From the NCBI GenBank assembly GCA_030704615.1, contig CM060733.1:12648001-12712000 (forward strand): DNA of 64,000 nt, read 5' to 3'. Both the position numbers and the translations under genes were made by a program. The notes beneath the pieces were generated by a model. It did no database searches. It worked only from the letters and a program-made list of their open reading frames with translations, and had not been told where the DNA came from. Of the stretch, positions 46,724 through 57,999 are shown piece by piece (the first letter of the stretch is position 1; the number at the start of each line of letters is the position of its first letter). The stretch comes from Takakia lepidozioides (Eukaryota > Streptophyta > Takakiopsida > Takakiales > Takakiaceae).

Positions 46724-47551
46724 CTATCTTCTCATGTGGTGCAGCTTCTGGTCTTGCTCTTGTTTGCACCACCCCAATGAAGGGCAGTTCCCACCTGCTT
46801 GATTCTCTCCATATGGTTGTCTTGGCAGGGTTTCCCACAACCGCCTTTCCTTTTTAGACTGCCAGTCATCAGCCTCGTTCTCCAATGCTTCACTTTCTTC
46901 CCAAGTGAAGTGCTCTCCTCTTTTATGCTTCAACGTCCCTGCAGGTGTTTTTTCCTTCATCTCCCGTGGTGCTTTCGAATGAATGAGCACTGATTTGCAT
47001 CTGTTGGCAACACTTACGGTGTCCCTTTCCTTGCATGCCACTGCAGGCCCGTCATTGACTTTCTTGGCAGGGAAGTCTCCTCCTTCTCCCTCATTTTCTG
47101 GCTCTGTTGGTGCCCCACTCACCATGCTATCAGGGCTGCATTTATTTCGTGGTGTTGCGCCAGCCAAGGACGATCTTTCACTAGTCCGATTGTTGGCAAC
47201 AGCTGATTGGAGTCTTCTTGGCAGAGTCTCCCACGAGCTCCCATCAATTTCAGGCATCAGGTTTTCTACCCTGCCCTTCCACTTTTCATAAGCGAGGTGC
47301 CTGTCTTCCTCCCTTTCACTCTTCAGCCTCTCAGGCAGATTTTTCTTCATGCGATTGCTGCTCCCATACTTCCAGTCCTTGTTTAATTTTCTCCAGCCAT
47401 CACCCTCAGATTTGACAAGGTATTGCTGCCCTTCCTTGTGTCTTTCCTCACTCCCAGCTGCTGGTTTTATCCCAGATTCACCTCTCATCCTTGCCTGGGG
47501 TTTTGCTTGCCAAACAGCCCTTGTGTGGGGAACTTCAATGAAAGGCAACAT
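46724..47551 (-). CDS. unrecognised Lys/Glu/Arg-rich open frame (275 codons)
   Basis: An ATG-initiated frame on the minus strand inside CACTA element A. It is strongly charged and hydrophilic: EREEDRHLAYEKWKGRVENL, EMKEKTPAGTLKHKRGEHF and WEESEALENEADDWQSKKER. Neighbouring minus-strand frames (47621-47977, 46311-46595, 45878-46366) could be further pieces of the same captured gene. No known domain was recognised. It may be captured host exon sequence rather than a working gene. Confidence 0.3.
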   Translation of the reverse strand: MLPFIEVPHTRAVWQAKPQARMRGESGIKPAAGSEERHKEGQQYLVKSEGDGWRKLNKDWKYGSSNRMKKNLPERLKSEREEDRHLAYEKWKGRVENLMPEIDGSSWETLPRRLQSAVANNRTSERSSLAGATPRNKCSPDSMVSGAPTEPENEGEGGDFPAKKVNDGPAVACKERDTVSVANRCKSVLIHSKAPREMKEKTPAGTLKHKRGEHFTWEESEALENEADDWQSKKERRLWETLPRQPYGENQAGGNCPSLGWCKQEQDQKLHHMRR

Positions 47552-48477
47552 CTCATTCTCAGCTCCTGTCTTTGTACCTCTTTGCAGCAGTCCAGCCTCG
47601 GATGCCTCACTTTCTGATTGCTAGGTTGCATTCTTCGACCGCCAACCTTTGACAAGAAAGTGTGCTCCATCTTCCTCATCTTCTACTGGTTCCCTTGATG
47701 CTTCACCTCGTATGTCTTCCTCCTCATGTTTTAGCAGCAACTCCCATGCTTGAATTGCTACTTTTCCTCGTAGTTGATTTTGTGCTTTCCTTTTTCTCAG
47801 TAGCTTAATCAACTGTTTTGTCTTGGCAGCTCCCTTGCCATGAGTGCCTTGTCTCACTGCATCTCCCTTGGCTGCCCACCATCCGTGGAGTCTTTCTTGC
47901 ACCATTTTGACCCTCGTTGGCATGCACTTTGCTGTGATGCCCCACATGTATTTGCTGCTCCCTTTAATCATCAACATAGTGCTCTAGAGCCAGTTCCTCA
48001 TTGTTGACTAGTTGACCTTCTCAGCCCTTGGACCCCATTTTCCCTTCTCCCATGTTGCCTCGTCTTTCTGCTTCATCATTTGCTTTACTTGCACGATGTT
48101 GCTTCTTCCCTACAGCTCATCATGTGTTGTGGCTCTTTCCCATGTTGCACTCACTCCCATCACACGTTGTGCAGTTGATAAGACTGAGATGAATTGATGC
48201 AGGATAGGGGGAGGGCTTGCTGGTGTATGTTGTCCGATAGGCCCCACGCACAAAGTCAAAGCTGGAAGTCAGCCTTGCAAGGACCCAAGTGAGATAAGTC
48301 TGGTGGGGGTAGCATCTTGGGGGATGGCAGTTAGGGCAATGTGTATCTAGGGCAATATATGTCATAGTAGCGGGTGATGTGCTGCCAATTTTGAGGATAG
48401 AGACAGCCTGTAAGCTGTAGATTTGTATCAGTGGTTTCTTCTGACACATATTGCTCCCAGTTTGCCACAACCAGTTT

Positions 48478-48630
48478 TGTTTGCATTTGTAGTGCATGTG
48501 CGAGCCTGCTGGGGAAGGGCAAAGAGGTCCATGGTTGCATCGTCAAAGCTGGAATTGTGGCAGATGTCATTCTGAACAATACCCTTGTGGACAGGGAGTG
48601 TTCAACAATATGGTTGAGCGAAGGATAGAG
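48478..48630 (+). pseudogene. PPR fragment resuming after the 2.7-kb insert
   Basis: Reads VCICSACASLLGKGKEVHGC, then IVKAGIVADVILNNTLVDRE. It matches the fragment at 45530-45660 closely, so it is either the continuation of the interrupted array or another unit of it. Confidence 0.8.
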
Positions 48631-48649
48631 TGTAATGACTACTAATGAA

Positions 48650-49735
48650 GGTACCTTCTTCAATTTCACCTTGTTGTCCCCTGTTATCAGAATCGCCCCT
48701 AATTATTCATGTCTGAATTCTGCAAGTTAGCTGGTTGAGTGAAGTTTGATAGTTTGGAGTGACTTTGACATGATTCTGCCAATGTGACAACAGGAAAGTA
48801 TCAGAAATAGGTAACACAGACCAGGAGAAGTTGTGGAATGAATACTTTTCTGACCCCAGTCAATGGTGGGACAATCGAGGCAAGAAGGTGAATGTTTGTT
48901 GGATTATAGAGAGTAGCAGATGCAATTGAGCGTAGGAACTAGTGTGATAAGTTGAGTTGGGTGCTTCCTAGAACAAGTCTAGGCTGTCATCGTCAACTGC
49001 TAGCAACAAGGCAAGGTTGTATGCTTGATTCGTGCGAGGCATGGATAGCTGAAGGAGCAAGGATAGAGTGTGGGTGCAGATTCACCCAAGAGGGCCGGAC
49101 TTCAAGCTCCAGATTAACTATGAAGCTACAAGAAACCTGCATGGATAGATGGTCAACTGGCAGCATCGGCACAATTGATAAAATCAGACATTGTTAATGA
49201 AGGCATCTTCTTCAGCACATTTCACCCTATTTTTCCCTCTTATCAGAATCGGCCCAAAATTTCCATGTTGAATTCTGCAAGTTAGCTGGTTGAGTGAATC
49301 TAGTTTGGAGTGACTTTGACATGATACTGCTATGTGACAACAGGAAAGTATCAAAAAACAAGTAACAGACATGAGGAGAAGCTGTGGAGTGAATACTTTT
49401 CTGCCCCCAGTCAATGATGGGACAACCGAGGCAAAAAGGTGAATGCCTGCTACATTTCAGAGAGTAGCAGACGCAATTGAGCATAGGAACTAGTGTGATA
49501 AGCTGAGTTGGATGTTTCCTAGAACAAATGTAGGTTGTCATTGTCAGCTACTAGCAGCAAGGCAAGGATGAATGCATGATTTGTGCAGGGGCATGGATAG
49601 CTGAAGGAGCAGGGATAGAGTGTGGTCCAGATTCATCCTAGAGGGCCAAATTTCAAGCACAAGATTTATCTATGATTCCCTGTGGATCAATAACTACAAG
49701 AAACCTCCATGGGTAGATGGTCTATTCTGTGGAAC
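48650..49735 (+). repeat. two tandem copies of a 545-bp unit shared with CACTA element B
   Basis: Unit 1 is about 48650-49190 and unit 2 about 49190-49735. Landmarks in each are TTTGGAGTGACTTTGACATG, GACAACAGGAAAGTATC, GAATACTTTTCTG and CCCAGTCAATG. The same unit occurs in reverse complement at 57281-57970. It appears to be 3' flanking sequence of the captured PPR gene, or a repeat travelling with it. Confidence 0.85.
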
Positions 49736-49930
49736 TCACTGAAGTCTTGCATTATGAGGATCATAACTGCTTGACAGCTTACTTGCACGAGGCCTTGACC
49801 CTTAGGCAATCCCCAGAGCAGCAGTAGCTTTTGGGCTGCTTTTTTACTTTGTGTTTTTCATTTTGTCCCATAAGCTCTTTGAGCTTTCCGCAGATGTAAT
49901 AAAGTACCATTTTGTTTCATTTCATTCATT
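49735..49930 (+). repeat. 3'-terminal module of a dispersed retroelement, copy 2
   Basis: Reads EVLHYEDHNCLTAYLHEA, then LTLRQSPEQQ and a stop. A short UTR follows with TTTTGTCCCATAAGCTC, GAGCTTTCCGCAGATG and AATAAAGTACCATTTTG, ending in TTTCATTTCATT-type repeats. It is the plus-strand counterpart of the copy at 3478-3675 and lies inside CACTA element A. Confidence 0.65.
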
Positions 49931-50556
49931 TTCATTTCATTTTGTTTCATGGCATGTCTTTCATCGTTTGTGCATTTCTAATGCATGATTAGTTCTCTTG
50001 TATGGCATTACTAGTCGACTCACTACAAACACCAAAACTCCAAAGCATGAATCACTATGAATGATTGTTCAAGTAATTTTGAGCACTTCATGTAAAGTAG
50101 TAAAGCAGTGGTTGCGCCAACTTCCGCAGTCGCAATTGCCACTTGGGCATGTAGCATTGCAAGTTATGTTTTCTACTACCACGTGGCGCCCCAGGCCCGT
50201 GGCCACATGGCAGCAATGCTGCTCGTTGTGGCGCCGCCACATCGTCGTCCATGTGTCACCGCGCTTCGGTGAGTCGGTCCACTCATCCGGAGGGAAAAGT
50301 CAAAGTCAGCCCAAAAGGTCAGACACACGGGCGGCCCGCCTGGTTACGCCACGTGGTTCTTCAGCATTAATCGCATTAATCGCTGAGCAGTTGTTCGCGC
50401 GTCTGCGTCCTTTACCACTCCAATCATTGGATGTCCAACCCAACTACCACGTCTGTTGTAACTAGTCTGTTGTAACTTCCAGTCGATCCCAGTTTTTTGA
50501 CTTTTACGACTCAAAATGAGTCGCCCCAGTGGTAAATGACACGAATGCTTCTAGTG

Positions 50557-51592
50557 GGTGTACTCTTTTTGTTGCTTGCGACAAAAGGATGTATCATATT
50601 TCCCAACACTGCTTTGATTTGTATTTTACCATTGTCAGGTTCATTGTTTCATTTTATGCAATTATGATGTTTCTGTGTATTGAATCTCGTTTGTACGCTT
50701 GTTTGGTATAATATTTGGTGCACGCTACTTACAGCCTCCCTCCACCTTTTGCTTTGAACATGCCTTATGACTCATTTGTGCTAGAGGAGACGCACATATT
50801 CATCCACAAATGCCTGCTGAATGCTTCCTCATAACGTTGCAGTCTATACACAAGAAACATTTGACTGGCTTCCTCTTTCCTTGGCCACTGCCATGACTGC
50901 ACCTTCCATCATTCATACATTTATTCCATGAAGTATTCGTGGAAGTGGAATTGAAAACAGTGTCCCAGAGCCCAACAAAACTCTCCATACAATGAAGTTT
51001 GGGACAAACGTCACCAATGTCTCCACTATAATTCCGAAGCAGGAAATGACAGTGTGTTCTGCGACATTGTCTAATATATCTGAGTCGCATGAATTCGCCG
51101 ATGGTTAGTCGGTGGTCACTAAGAATGATCAAGGTCAGAGTGGTTAGAAAGGAGCCAGGTCGTTGCTGCATTCAGATTTGCAACAGGGTGCACACCTCGT
51201 TGTAGATAACAGGTTGCATCTCGGAATTAAGGAAATCCATGCTGAGCTGAGAAGATTGTCTGAGCAGATGAAGTGCCTTCAAAACATTTCACCCTGTTTT
51301 CCGGTCTCATGGAATTCGTGTTTCATGTTGATTTCTGCAAGTTACTGGTTTAGTGAACCTTAGATAGTTTGCAATGCGTGTGCAAAGCCGGCAACTCTGG
51401 AGAAGGCTGCTTGTGCATGTCATTCTTAGGCATTGCTTGGATTTGTTTTTCATTATTGTTCCATGCCACTCCATACTTGGTTTTGTTTTGTTTGCATTGT
51501 TGTTCCACGATTGTTGCGATGGTGGTTGCGATGCTCGTTGTGATGGTGGTTTTCATTCCGATGTTGGTTCTCACAATTTTTGGGGATGACAG
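50557..51592. other. spacer between CACTA element A and the ParB/methyltransferase-like gene
   Basis: No gene was recognised. At about 51280-51420 there is a short diverged piece of the CACTA cargo (TTCTGCAAGTTACTGGTTTAG and then a PPR-like CNACAKP reading). The stretch before 51593 probably holds an intron or the upstream exon of the next gene. Confidence 0.5.
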
Positions 51593-53744
51593 AGTGACGA
51601 CGAGTCCGACACGCTGGTGGTATCATTGATAGCTCCAACTGCTCGAGCAGTGACTCCAAAAGCCGCTACTCATCGCATGTTTGGATCGCCCAACTTGGGA
51701 CGGGAGGGCAAACTAAAACCTTTTGTTGGTGGACGGGAGGACCTGCAGCGAGAGTACGACATAATAGGCATTGGGGAGGTTGGTGCAGGCGGCATGGCAG
51801 GTGAAGGGCGTCGGATGAGGACAGTAGATCCGGTAATGGAGGATGTTGATGCACATGCAGTAGGGCCAGCCCACGCAAAGAAGAAGAAGAAAGCCAAGCA
51901 CATGCAATCCCCGGCGAGAGAGCCGTCACGGGCTGCGGAGGGGGCAGTGAGCAGGGCGCGCGAGGGTGTCAGTTCGCCTCACTCAAAGGTGGTCGTCGTG
52001 GAGGCCTCCCCTGCTGCTACCCCTAGTAAGAAACAGAAGGCCCGTGAGAGGGCAAAAAAGAGGGCAAAAGAACATGCGAGACAGAAGGCTAGCCAGGAGG
52101 CAAGAGAAAAGGCCACTGAAGAGGCCAGGGGTGTCGAAATGACAGATGCCCATGTAAGCGAGGGACGCACAGAGACGGTGGATCCCTCCAAGACACCACA
52201 AAGAGGCAGTAACACACCGGTTACACCATCGCGGGCAGGAACAGCCCCCGCAATTACCCATACGGTGGAGACTGGAGGAGGTGAAAGAACACCACAAAGA
52301 ACACGGATTGTGCAAGTTTGAGGTGAAGCTGGGGAGAGGGCAGTAGAGACGGAGAGAGTGCTCCAGGTGCTTCCTCCGAAGGATGACCATGTTGAGGACG
52401 ACGAGAGGGAGCTTTCTGACCAGGATGACATCCTCCCGGACATCCCCAGGCCCCAAACCCGCAGCATACAGGTTGGATTTGGCGGTCCGGGTGGGCTGCC
52501 GGAGAACCCCCCTGCAACAGACGTCATGTCGGAGGCGGATATGAAGTTGGCCGCTGCCAAGATGTTGGAGGCAACCCACAGCAACATTGGCAAGGTCCTG
52601 GGGGGCATGGTGTACCCGGCCAAGCTTCGGATTCCCCTTTGCCACTTGGTTTCATTGCAGGTGGTGAGACCTGCCCTCCCAGACGATCGACAAGCTGAAA
52701 TTCTCTTTCCGGGAGGGATATCGAATGGGGTCTGCCGCGTTTTATGTTTCTATGGAGAACGACCACGGAGCTTCTCGTGCCCACACTTTCGATGAGGTGG
52801 ACAAATGGAGTCCCCATTGGCAAAGGCGAAATGAGGAGTTCGAGAGATTGATTGCTACTGATCCTCTTTTCCAGCACTTGTCCGGAAAGATGTTTTACGT
52901 GTGGGACCGCAATCATCGCCTCCTGGCATGGATGGAGTACATAGCCCAAGCCCACCCCAACGACCTGGATTGGCATTTCGCCGTGGAGTGTGTTGTGCTC
53001 AAGGTTACGGGGCCCAAAGATCGCAGTCTTCTCAAAGCGGCAATGGCAAACATCAACTTGTAAGTTACAATGCTTCTTGCTTTGGAACTTTGAATTTAAA
53101 ACAGTCATTTCATTGCCAATTGTCATATTTGTTGCAAATTCTCATTTCTGTATTGTTTAATGGAAATGTGGCATTGCAGGGTGACTGAGAATGCCTTCAT
53201 TGCCACCAACTTGTCCCATATGAAGGATGTCGGGAAGCAGGGGGTGCAAGAGTTTGCCAATTCGCTCAGTGCCGACCTCCTGCGCAAGTCGGAGGCAAAG
53301 GCAGACAGAACCTGGTATAAGCTGAGCATGGACGCCATGGTGGACTACATATTTTGGGTAAAGCTCCTCACTGTTTTGTTGAGCTAATCTGTCTCTCCTC
53401 CCCCAATAGAAGAAAAATGCTGAGCATGATCTCTAATTTTATGTGCGCATTCTTGACAGACGAAAATTCAGCAGGATTTGGCACATGCGCGGAAGTTCTA
53501 CATGGAGTCAGAGGAGAAGAAACTAACCCTCCCGGCACTGGAATAGTATCTCAAAACTGCGGAGGCAAAGGCCCGCATCAAGTACAAGTCGCGGATCGTA
53601 AAGTACGTGGCCATAGCTGATCCCGCCCTTGGTGCCGATTTTCTGGTGGAGGTGGGGAAGCACTACTCCCGCGCTCTGAAGCCCACGATGACATTGGAGA
53701 AGCTGCATCGTCTAGCCACATCATGTGTGGATGCAACAGAAAAG
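51593..53744 (+). pseudogene. ParB-like domain part of a ParB/DNA-methyltransferase-like gene
   Basis: First recognisable part of a gene running to 63317. Exon 51593-~52612 encodes a disordered, basic region (KKKKKAKH; KARERAKKRAKEHARQKASQ), then SEADMKLAAAKMLEATHSNI. Exon ~52674-53059 encodes IDKLKFSFREGYRMGSAAFY, KWSPHWQRRNEEFE and GKMFYVWDRNHRLLAWMEY. The last resembles the DGNHR motif of ParB-type nuclease/partition domains, with Gly replaced by Arg. Exons 53180-53357 and 53460-53744 follow (NAFIATNLSHMKDVG; TMTLEKLHRLATSC) with matching phases. Lesions: TGA at 52319-52321 and TAG at 53544-53546. ParB-like domains fused to DNA methylases are known in bacteria and phages; such a fusion in a spliced plant gene is inferred here. 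Confidence 0.55.
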
Positions 53745-53799
53745 GTTATACATTCTTAACCAAATTGTCATGGCAGCAATTCGTTTTTGTGGTGTTTGG

Positions 53800-56523
53800 C
53801 ACTTACTAATATGCTGGGTGGTTGGACATACCCGGTGGCTCCAAATCTGGAATGGTTCCCAAAGTACAAGGGACATGTGGAGCTTCCCCAAACCCGACAA
53901 ACTGTCTGACCCCACATTCGACATGTGGATGAACCGCATGACATGGTGGTTTCCCACGCTTCATTTGGCGCTTCTACGCTTGTATCCGATGGATTTATTG
54001 TATTTTTTGAGGAAAGCGGTCTGATGGAGAATCTCCACAGGTGACGACGAATGCGCAAGAGCAGCTTGACACACAAGCACATCAGTTCAAGCTAGAGATT
54101 TCTGGTGAAGCAGAGAGCCTACGCGACTATGTGACGAGGTACTTTCTGCTCTACAAAACCGACCTATTCTTTCGAGAGATACCCCATGCCCGCCGGAGCC
54201 ACGAGTTCACCGACCAGCCGAACGCGGACAAAGCGGCAATGCGCCTTCTGTACAGATACATACGCTGTGCCTTTCTTTTTAGTCCCAACATTTCCAGGAT
54301 GTAAGAGGCCTTATGTGGTGCATGAAAATTAGTTGTGGTCCTAGGAAAAATGGCGCCGAATTTCCGAATTCGGGCCCTGGGGGATGGCTGTCCAGGGGGT
54401 GGCTGGCACTCAGTCCGGAAATTCGGCGTCATTTTTCCAGTTGCAGGCCTAGTCAGATCTGGGACTTACCCATTCTCGGCCCCAACCTGGGAAAATGGCG
54501 CCGAATTTCCAGTTGAGGGCCACGAAAATGGCTAAGTCCCTGGGGTGGCTGGCACCGAATCCGGAAATTCGGCGCCATTTTTCCAGATCCGGGCAAAGAC
54601 AGCTCTGGGACTTAGCCATTTTCGGGCCCAACCTGGGAAAATGGCGCCGAATATCCAGTGCAGGGCCCCAAAAATGGCTAAGTCCCTACAGTGGCAGGCA
54701 CCGAAACCGGAAATTCGGCGCCATTTTTCCAGTTCCAGGCCCAGTCAGTTCTAGGACTTAGCCATTTTCGGGCCCAAAATTGGAAAATGGCGCCGAATAT
54801 CCAGTGCAGGGCCCCGAAAATGGCTAAGTCCCTACAGTGGCAGGCACCGAAACCGGAAATTCGGCGCCATTTTTCCAGTTCCGGGCCCAGTCAGTTGTGG
54901 GACTTGGCCATTTTCGGGCCCAACCAGGGAAAATGGCGCCGAATTTCCAGTGCACGGCCCCGAAAATGGCTAAGTCCCTTTAGAGGCAGGCACCTCAACT
55001 GGAAATTTGGCGCCATTTTTCCAGTTCCGGGCCCAGTGAGTTCTGGGACTTAGGCATTTTCGGCCCCAACCTGGGAAAATGGCGCCGGTTTTCCAGTGCA
55101 GGGCCCCGAAAATGGCTAAGTCCCTAGTGTGGCAGGCACCGAAACCGGAAATTCGGCGCCATTTTTCCAGTTCCGGGCCCAGTCAGTTGTGCGACTTAGC
55201 CATTTTCGGCCCCAATTTGGGAAAATGGCACCAAATTTCCAGTTGACGGCCCCGAAAATGGCCAAGTCCCTAGGGTGGCTAGCACCGAAACTAGAAATTC
55301 GACGCCATTTTTCCAGTTCCGGGCCTAGTCATTTTCATTCCCTAAAATTTACCTCGTTCCCGGGACCTCATTTTGTGTGTTTCTTGAATTCAGGTACTGC
55401 AAGTTCTCACTTTTGGAGAAAGGACATCTGTCCTTTGAGCCGCCATTCTTCCTCGCATGGAGGAACCCTGGGGCTGACTCCATGTACACTAACGTTATCG
55501 TGATGGAGTGGCATCTGGAACATTTGCGCGATTGCCCTTGGTATGTGGACCTTCCGCCCGGCTCGCTCGACCCATCCGAGTTTCAATTGAAGCTGGATGT
55601 TGAGGCTCGATGAAACCGGGCTCCGCTGCCTCCGCTGGGTCCAAAGGAGGCGAGAGCGCTTGCCCAGTCCAGGAAAGCGGCAGAGCGTGCTCAGGCAGGT
55701 ATTCAAGAGAAATTGAATGAGAAGAATAAAGGACAAAAGAAAAGGACACGGAAACAGGGGAGTACAGTAACCCCCAAAAAACAGAAAACCACCGGGGCAT
55801 CAGAGGAGGCGCAGGAGGGGCCCCAAGGGAGTGACTCCAACGACGACTTTGTGCAAGGTCCTGCGACTGCTGCTGCTGGTACCAAGTCACCGGTCGTCCG
55901 GGTTCCCAAGTCAGTTCAGACTGGGACTAGCTCTGCCAAGAAGTTGGCATTTGAGGGCGAGCCTACACGGCGGTATTCGGCGGTGACGTTTCCGAAGAGG
56001 CCAAAGCTAGAACCCCCAACCATCATCCAATGTGTCAATGAGAGCTTCCTTGACGCTCTGGCTGCCAGGGCGAAGAAGGTGGCACACAGCAAGTCTGTGG
56101 AGGAGCAGAAGGGGAAAGCCAAGAAGAGGGCTCCCAATACAGAGCCTAAAGACACCCCTGGTTTCGAATCCATGATGGAATTCTTCACGGCTGTGAGCAC
56201 GGATTGCAAGAGCACTCGGGGGGGGGGTTGAGGTGGAGAGAGCCTGCGATATGATTCCCTTGATATTCCAGATGGGGAGCTGCTGGAGGGCCTGGATGGT
56301 GTGCCCACCTAGGACAGGTTTACTGAGGATTACTGGAGAGCCAGGTTTGGGCTGGCGGGGATGCTCCTGGATGACGGTGGATGTATGGTGGTCCTTGCCA
56401 CAAGAGGGAAGACCACAGACAATGATGTGGCAAGGTGGACACCGAAAAGTGTCACCCCGGTCCTCCTCAAAAAATGGTTCTGCATCAATACGCAGAGGTT
56501 GCGAACAGAGGGCCAGAGTGTAA
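53800..56523 (+). pseudogene. middle part of the ParB/methyltransferase-like gene
   Basis: Continues the same gene: LGGWTYPVAPNLEWFPKYKG (near 53815-53880); then, after a frame change near 53890, PTFDMWMNRMTWWFPTL. Exon 54041-54300 reads QEQLDTQAHQFKLEISGE, SLRDYVTRYFLLYKTDLFFR and LLYRYIRCAF. Exon 55394-56523 reads YCKFSLLEKGHLSFEPPFFL, YTNVIVMEWHLEHLRDCPW, a Lys/Arg-rich linker, and GMLLDDGGCMVVLATRGK and KKWFCINTQRLRTEGQS, which look like a methyltransferase core strand-and-turn region. Further lesions: TGA at 55611-55613, a frame change in a G10 run at 56218-56227, and TAG at 56310-56312. No DPPY-type catalytic motif is visible, so it is either lost here or too divergent to see. Confidence 0.5.
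54335..55340. repeat. 146-bp tandem repeat array filling an intron
   Basis: TGGCGCC (or its variant) recurs at 54351, 54496, 54642, 54788, 54934, 55080 and 55226, a spacing of 145 and then five times exactly 146. Each unit contains two inverted pairs. GGAAAATGGCGCCGAATTTCC is matched by GGAAATTCGGCGCCATTTTTCC; CGAAAATGGCTAAGTCCC is matched by GGGACTTAGCCATTTTCG. The array lies wholly inside the intron between exons 54041-54300 and 55394-56523. Confidence 0.95.
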
Positions 56524-56600
56524 GTTATCAATCTATTGCATTCACTTCATATTGTGGTGTATTTGAACTAGACCCTGGAGTTGATCCCTCTTTTGTTGGA

Positions 56601-56603
56601 TGT
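56601..56603. other. target-site duplication, left copy (TGT) of CACTA element B
   Basis: TGT directly precedes the CACTA terminus at 56604 and recurs at 62176-62178 directly after the TAGTG terminus. Confidence 0.85.
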
Positions 56604-57059
56604 CACTAGAAGAGAAACCGGCTTTTTCCATGGTTTTTTTCACACTTTTTGTTGTGGAATCAGCCACAGTCCACACCTGCCGTGGGTGTAAGGAACGACT
56701 AGTGCTTTCGGACACCCCGTGGACGGCCTGGCTCTCGGGTGGCCCTGTGGAAAAGTCCACGGGTGGCTTTTTCCACGGGAGGCTTTTTCCATGGGTGGGC
56801 TTTTTTCACGGGGTGCATGGTGACATGGCCGCTGACATGGCCGATGGCATAGCTGACATGGCAAAGTGTGAAAAAGGCCAGTGTGGCATGTTTCACGGCG
56901 GATTTCACACCTTGAACAAGCCACTATGCGACACATGTCATATTTCACACCTTCAACAAGTCACTATGCAACACGTGTTCGTTCCTGTGTGGTGGTACAC
57001 ATTAATTAATTATTATTTGCTTTCCAGTATTAAGTTTGAATATTAATGGATTTCATTTA

Positions 57060-57083
57060 TTGTTATTATTATTATTATTATAG
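57060..57083. repeat. (TTA)n microsatellite
   Basis: A short TTA run of about seven units inside CACTA element B. Confidence 0.8.
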
Positions 57084-57280
57084 GAAAAATGGACAGTGGC
57101 CTGGATGAGAACATTATTAAATAACAAAATATTGAAATTATGTTTTTAGAAATTATATTTATTCGCTCAGATACCAAAACACACCCTTTGCAGGGAAGGA
57201 GAGTTTGTCTTAGTGTCTATGCTGAGTTGCGTCTCCTAATCTCTGTAATCTAATAGACATTAACCTTTTTCCCTCGGTTG

Positions 57281-57970
57281 TCCCACCCTTCACTGCGGTC
57301 AGAAAAGCATTCATTCCACAGCTTCTCCTCATCTCTGTTACATGTTTCTGGATACTTTCATATTGTCACTTTGGCAGTATCATATCGAAATCACTCCAAA
57401 CTATGTATCATCTACCCATGCACGTTTCTTGTAGCTAAAAGGGAATCATAAGTAATCTGGAGCTTGAAATCTGGCCCTCTTGGATGACACTCTATCCCTG
57501 CTCCTTCAGCTATCCATGCCTCTGCACAAATCATGCATACATCCTTGCATTGTTGTTAGCAGCTGACAATGGCAGCTTAGATTTGTTCCAGCAAACACCC
57601 AACTCAACTTATCACACCAGTTCCTATTCTCAATTGCATCTACCACTCTGTAATCCAAAGGCATTTACCTTCCAAGACAGTTGTCCCAACATTGACTGGG
57701 GTCAGAAAAGTATTCATTCCACAGCTTCTCCTCTCTGTTACCTATTTCTGGATACTTTCCTATTGTCACTTTGGCAGTATCATGTCAAAGTCACTCCAAA
57801 CTATCAAAGGTTCACTCAACCACCTAACTTGCAGAGAATTCTTAAAACATGAAAATTTAGGGCGATGGGTTGAAGAAGGTGCCTTGATTAGCATTGCCTG
57901 ATTTTATCAATTGTGCCGCTACTGCTGCGGCTTCCAGTTGACCATCTACCCATGCAGGTTTCTTGGAGCT
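57281..57970 (-). repeat. reverse-complement copies of the 545-bp unit
   Basis: On the minus strand the landmarks AATACTTTTCTGACC, CCCAGTCAATG and TTTGGAGTGACTTTGACATG recur at about 57690-57830, and partly at 57281-57420. They are in the same order as at 48650-49735. One copy is partial. Confidence 0.85.
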
Positions 57971-57999
57971 ATTTTTCCACGGGGAATCACCCCTTCCCG

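Larger units (their letters stand above)
44131..50556. mobile_element. CACTA-type transposon carrying captured gene fragments (element A)
   Basis: The left end is CACTAGAAGCATTCGTGTC. The right end (50538-50556) is its exact reverse complement over 19 bases, and five more bases match after one mismatch. The element is flanked by GGT at 44128-44130 and GGT at 50557-50559, the 3-bp target duplication expected for CACTA (En/Spm) elements. At 6,426 bp it holds no recognisable TNP2-type transposase, so it looks non-autonomous. Its cargo is PPR-gene fragments on the plus strand (44.54-45.8 and 48.48-48.63 kb), a 2.7-kb segment with minus-strand frames, and two copies of a 545-bp unit (48.65-49.73 kb). 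The right subterminal region (50.1-50.46 kb) is GC-rich with small inverted segments. Confidence 0.85.

Noticed and set aside
54335-55340. Plus-strand frames of 66-124 codons across the 146-bp array
   Set aside because: They repeat with the non-coding tandem array in an intron, and their apparent peptides (FRAQPGKMAPN) only mirror the repeat unit.
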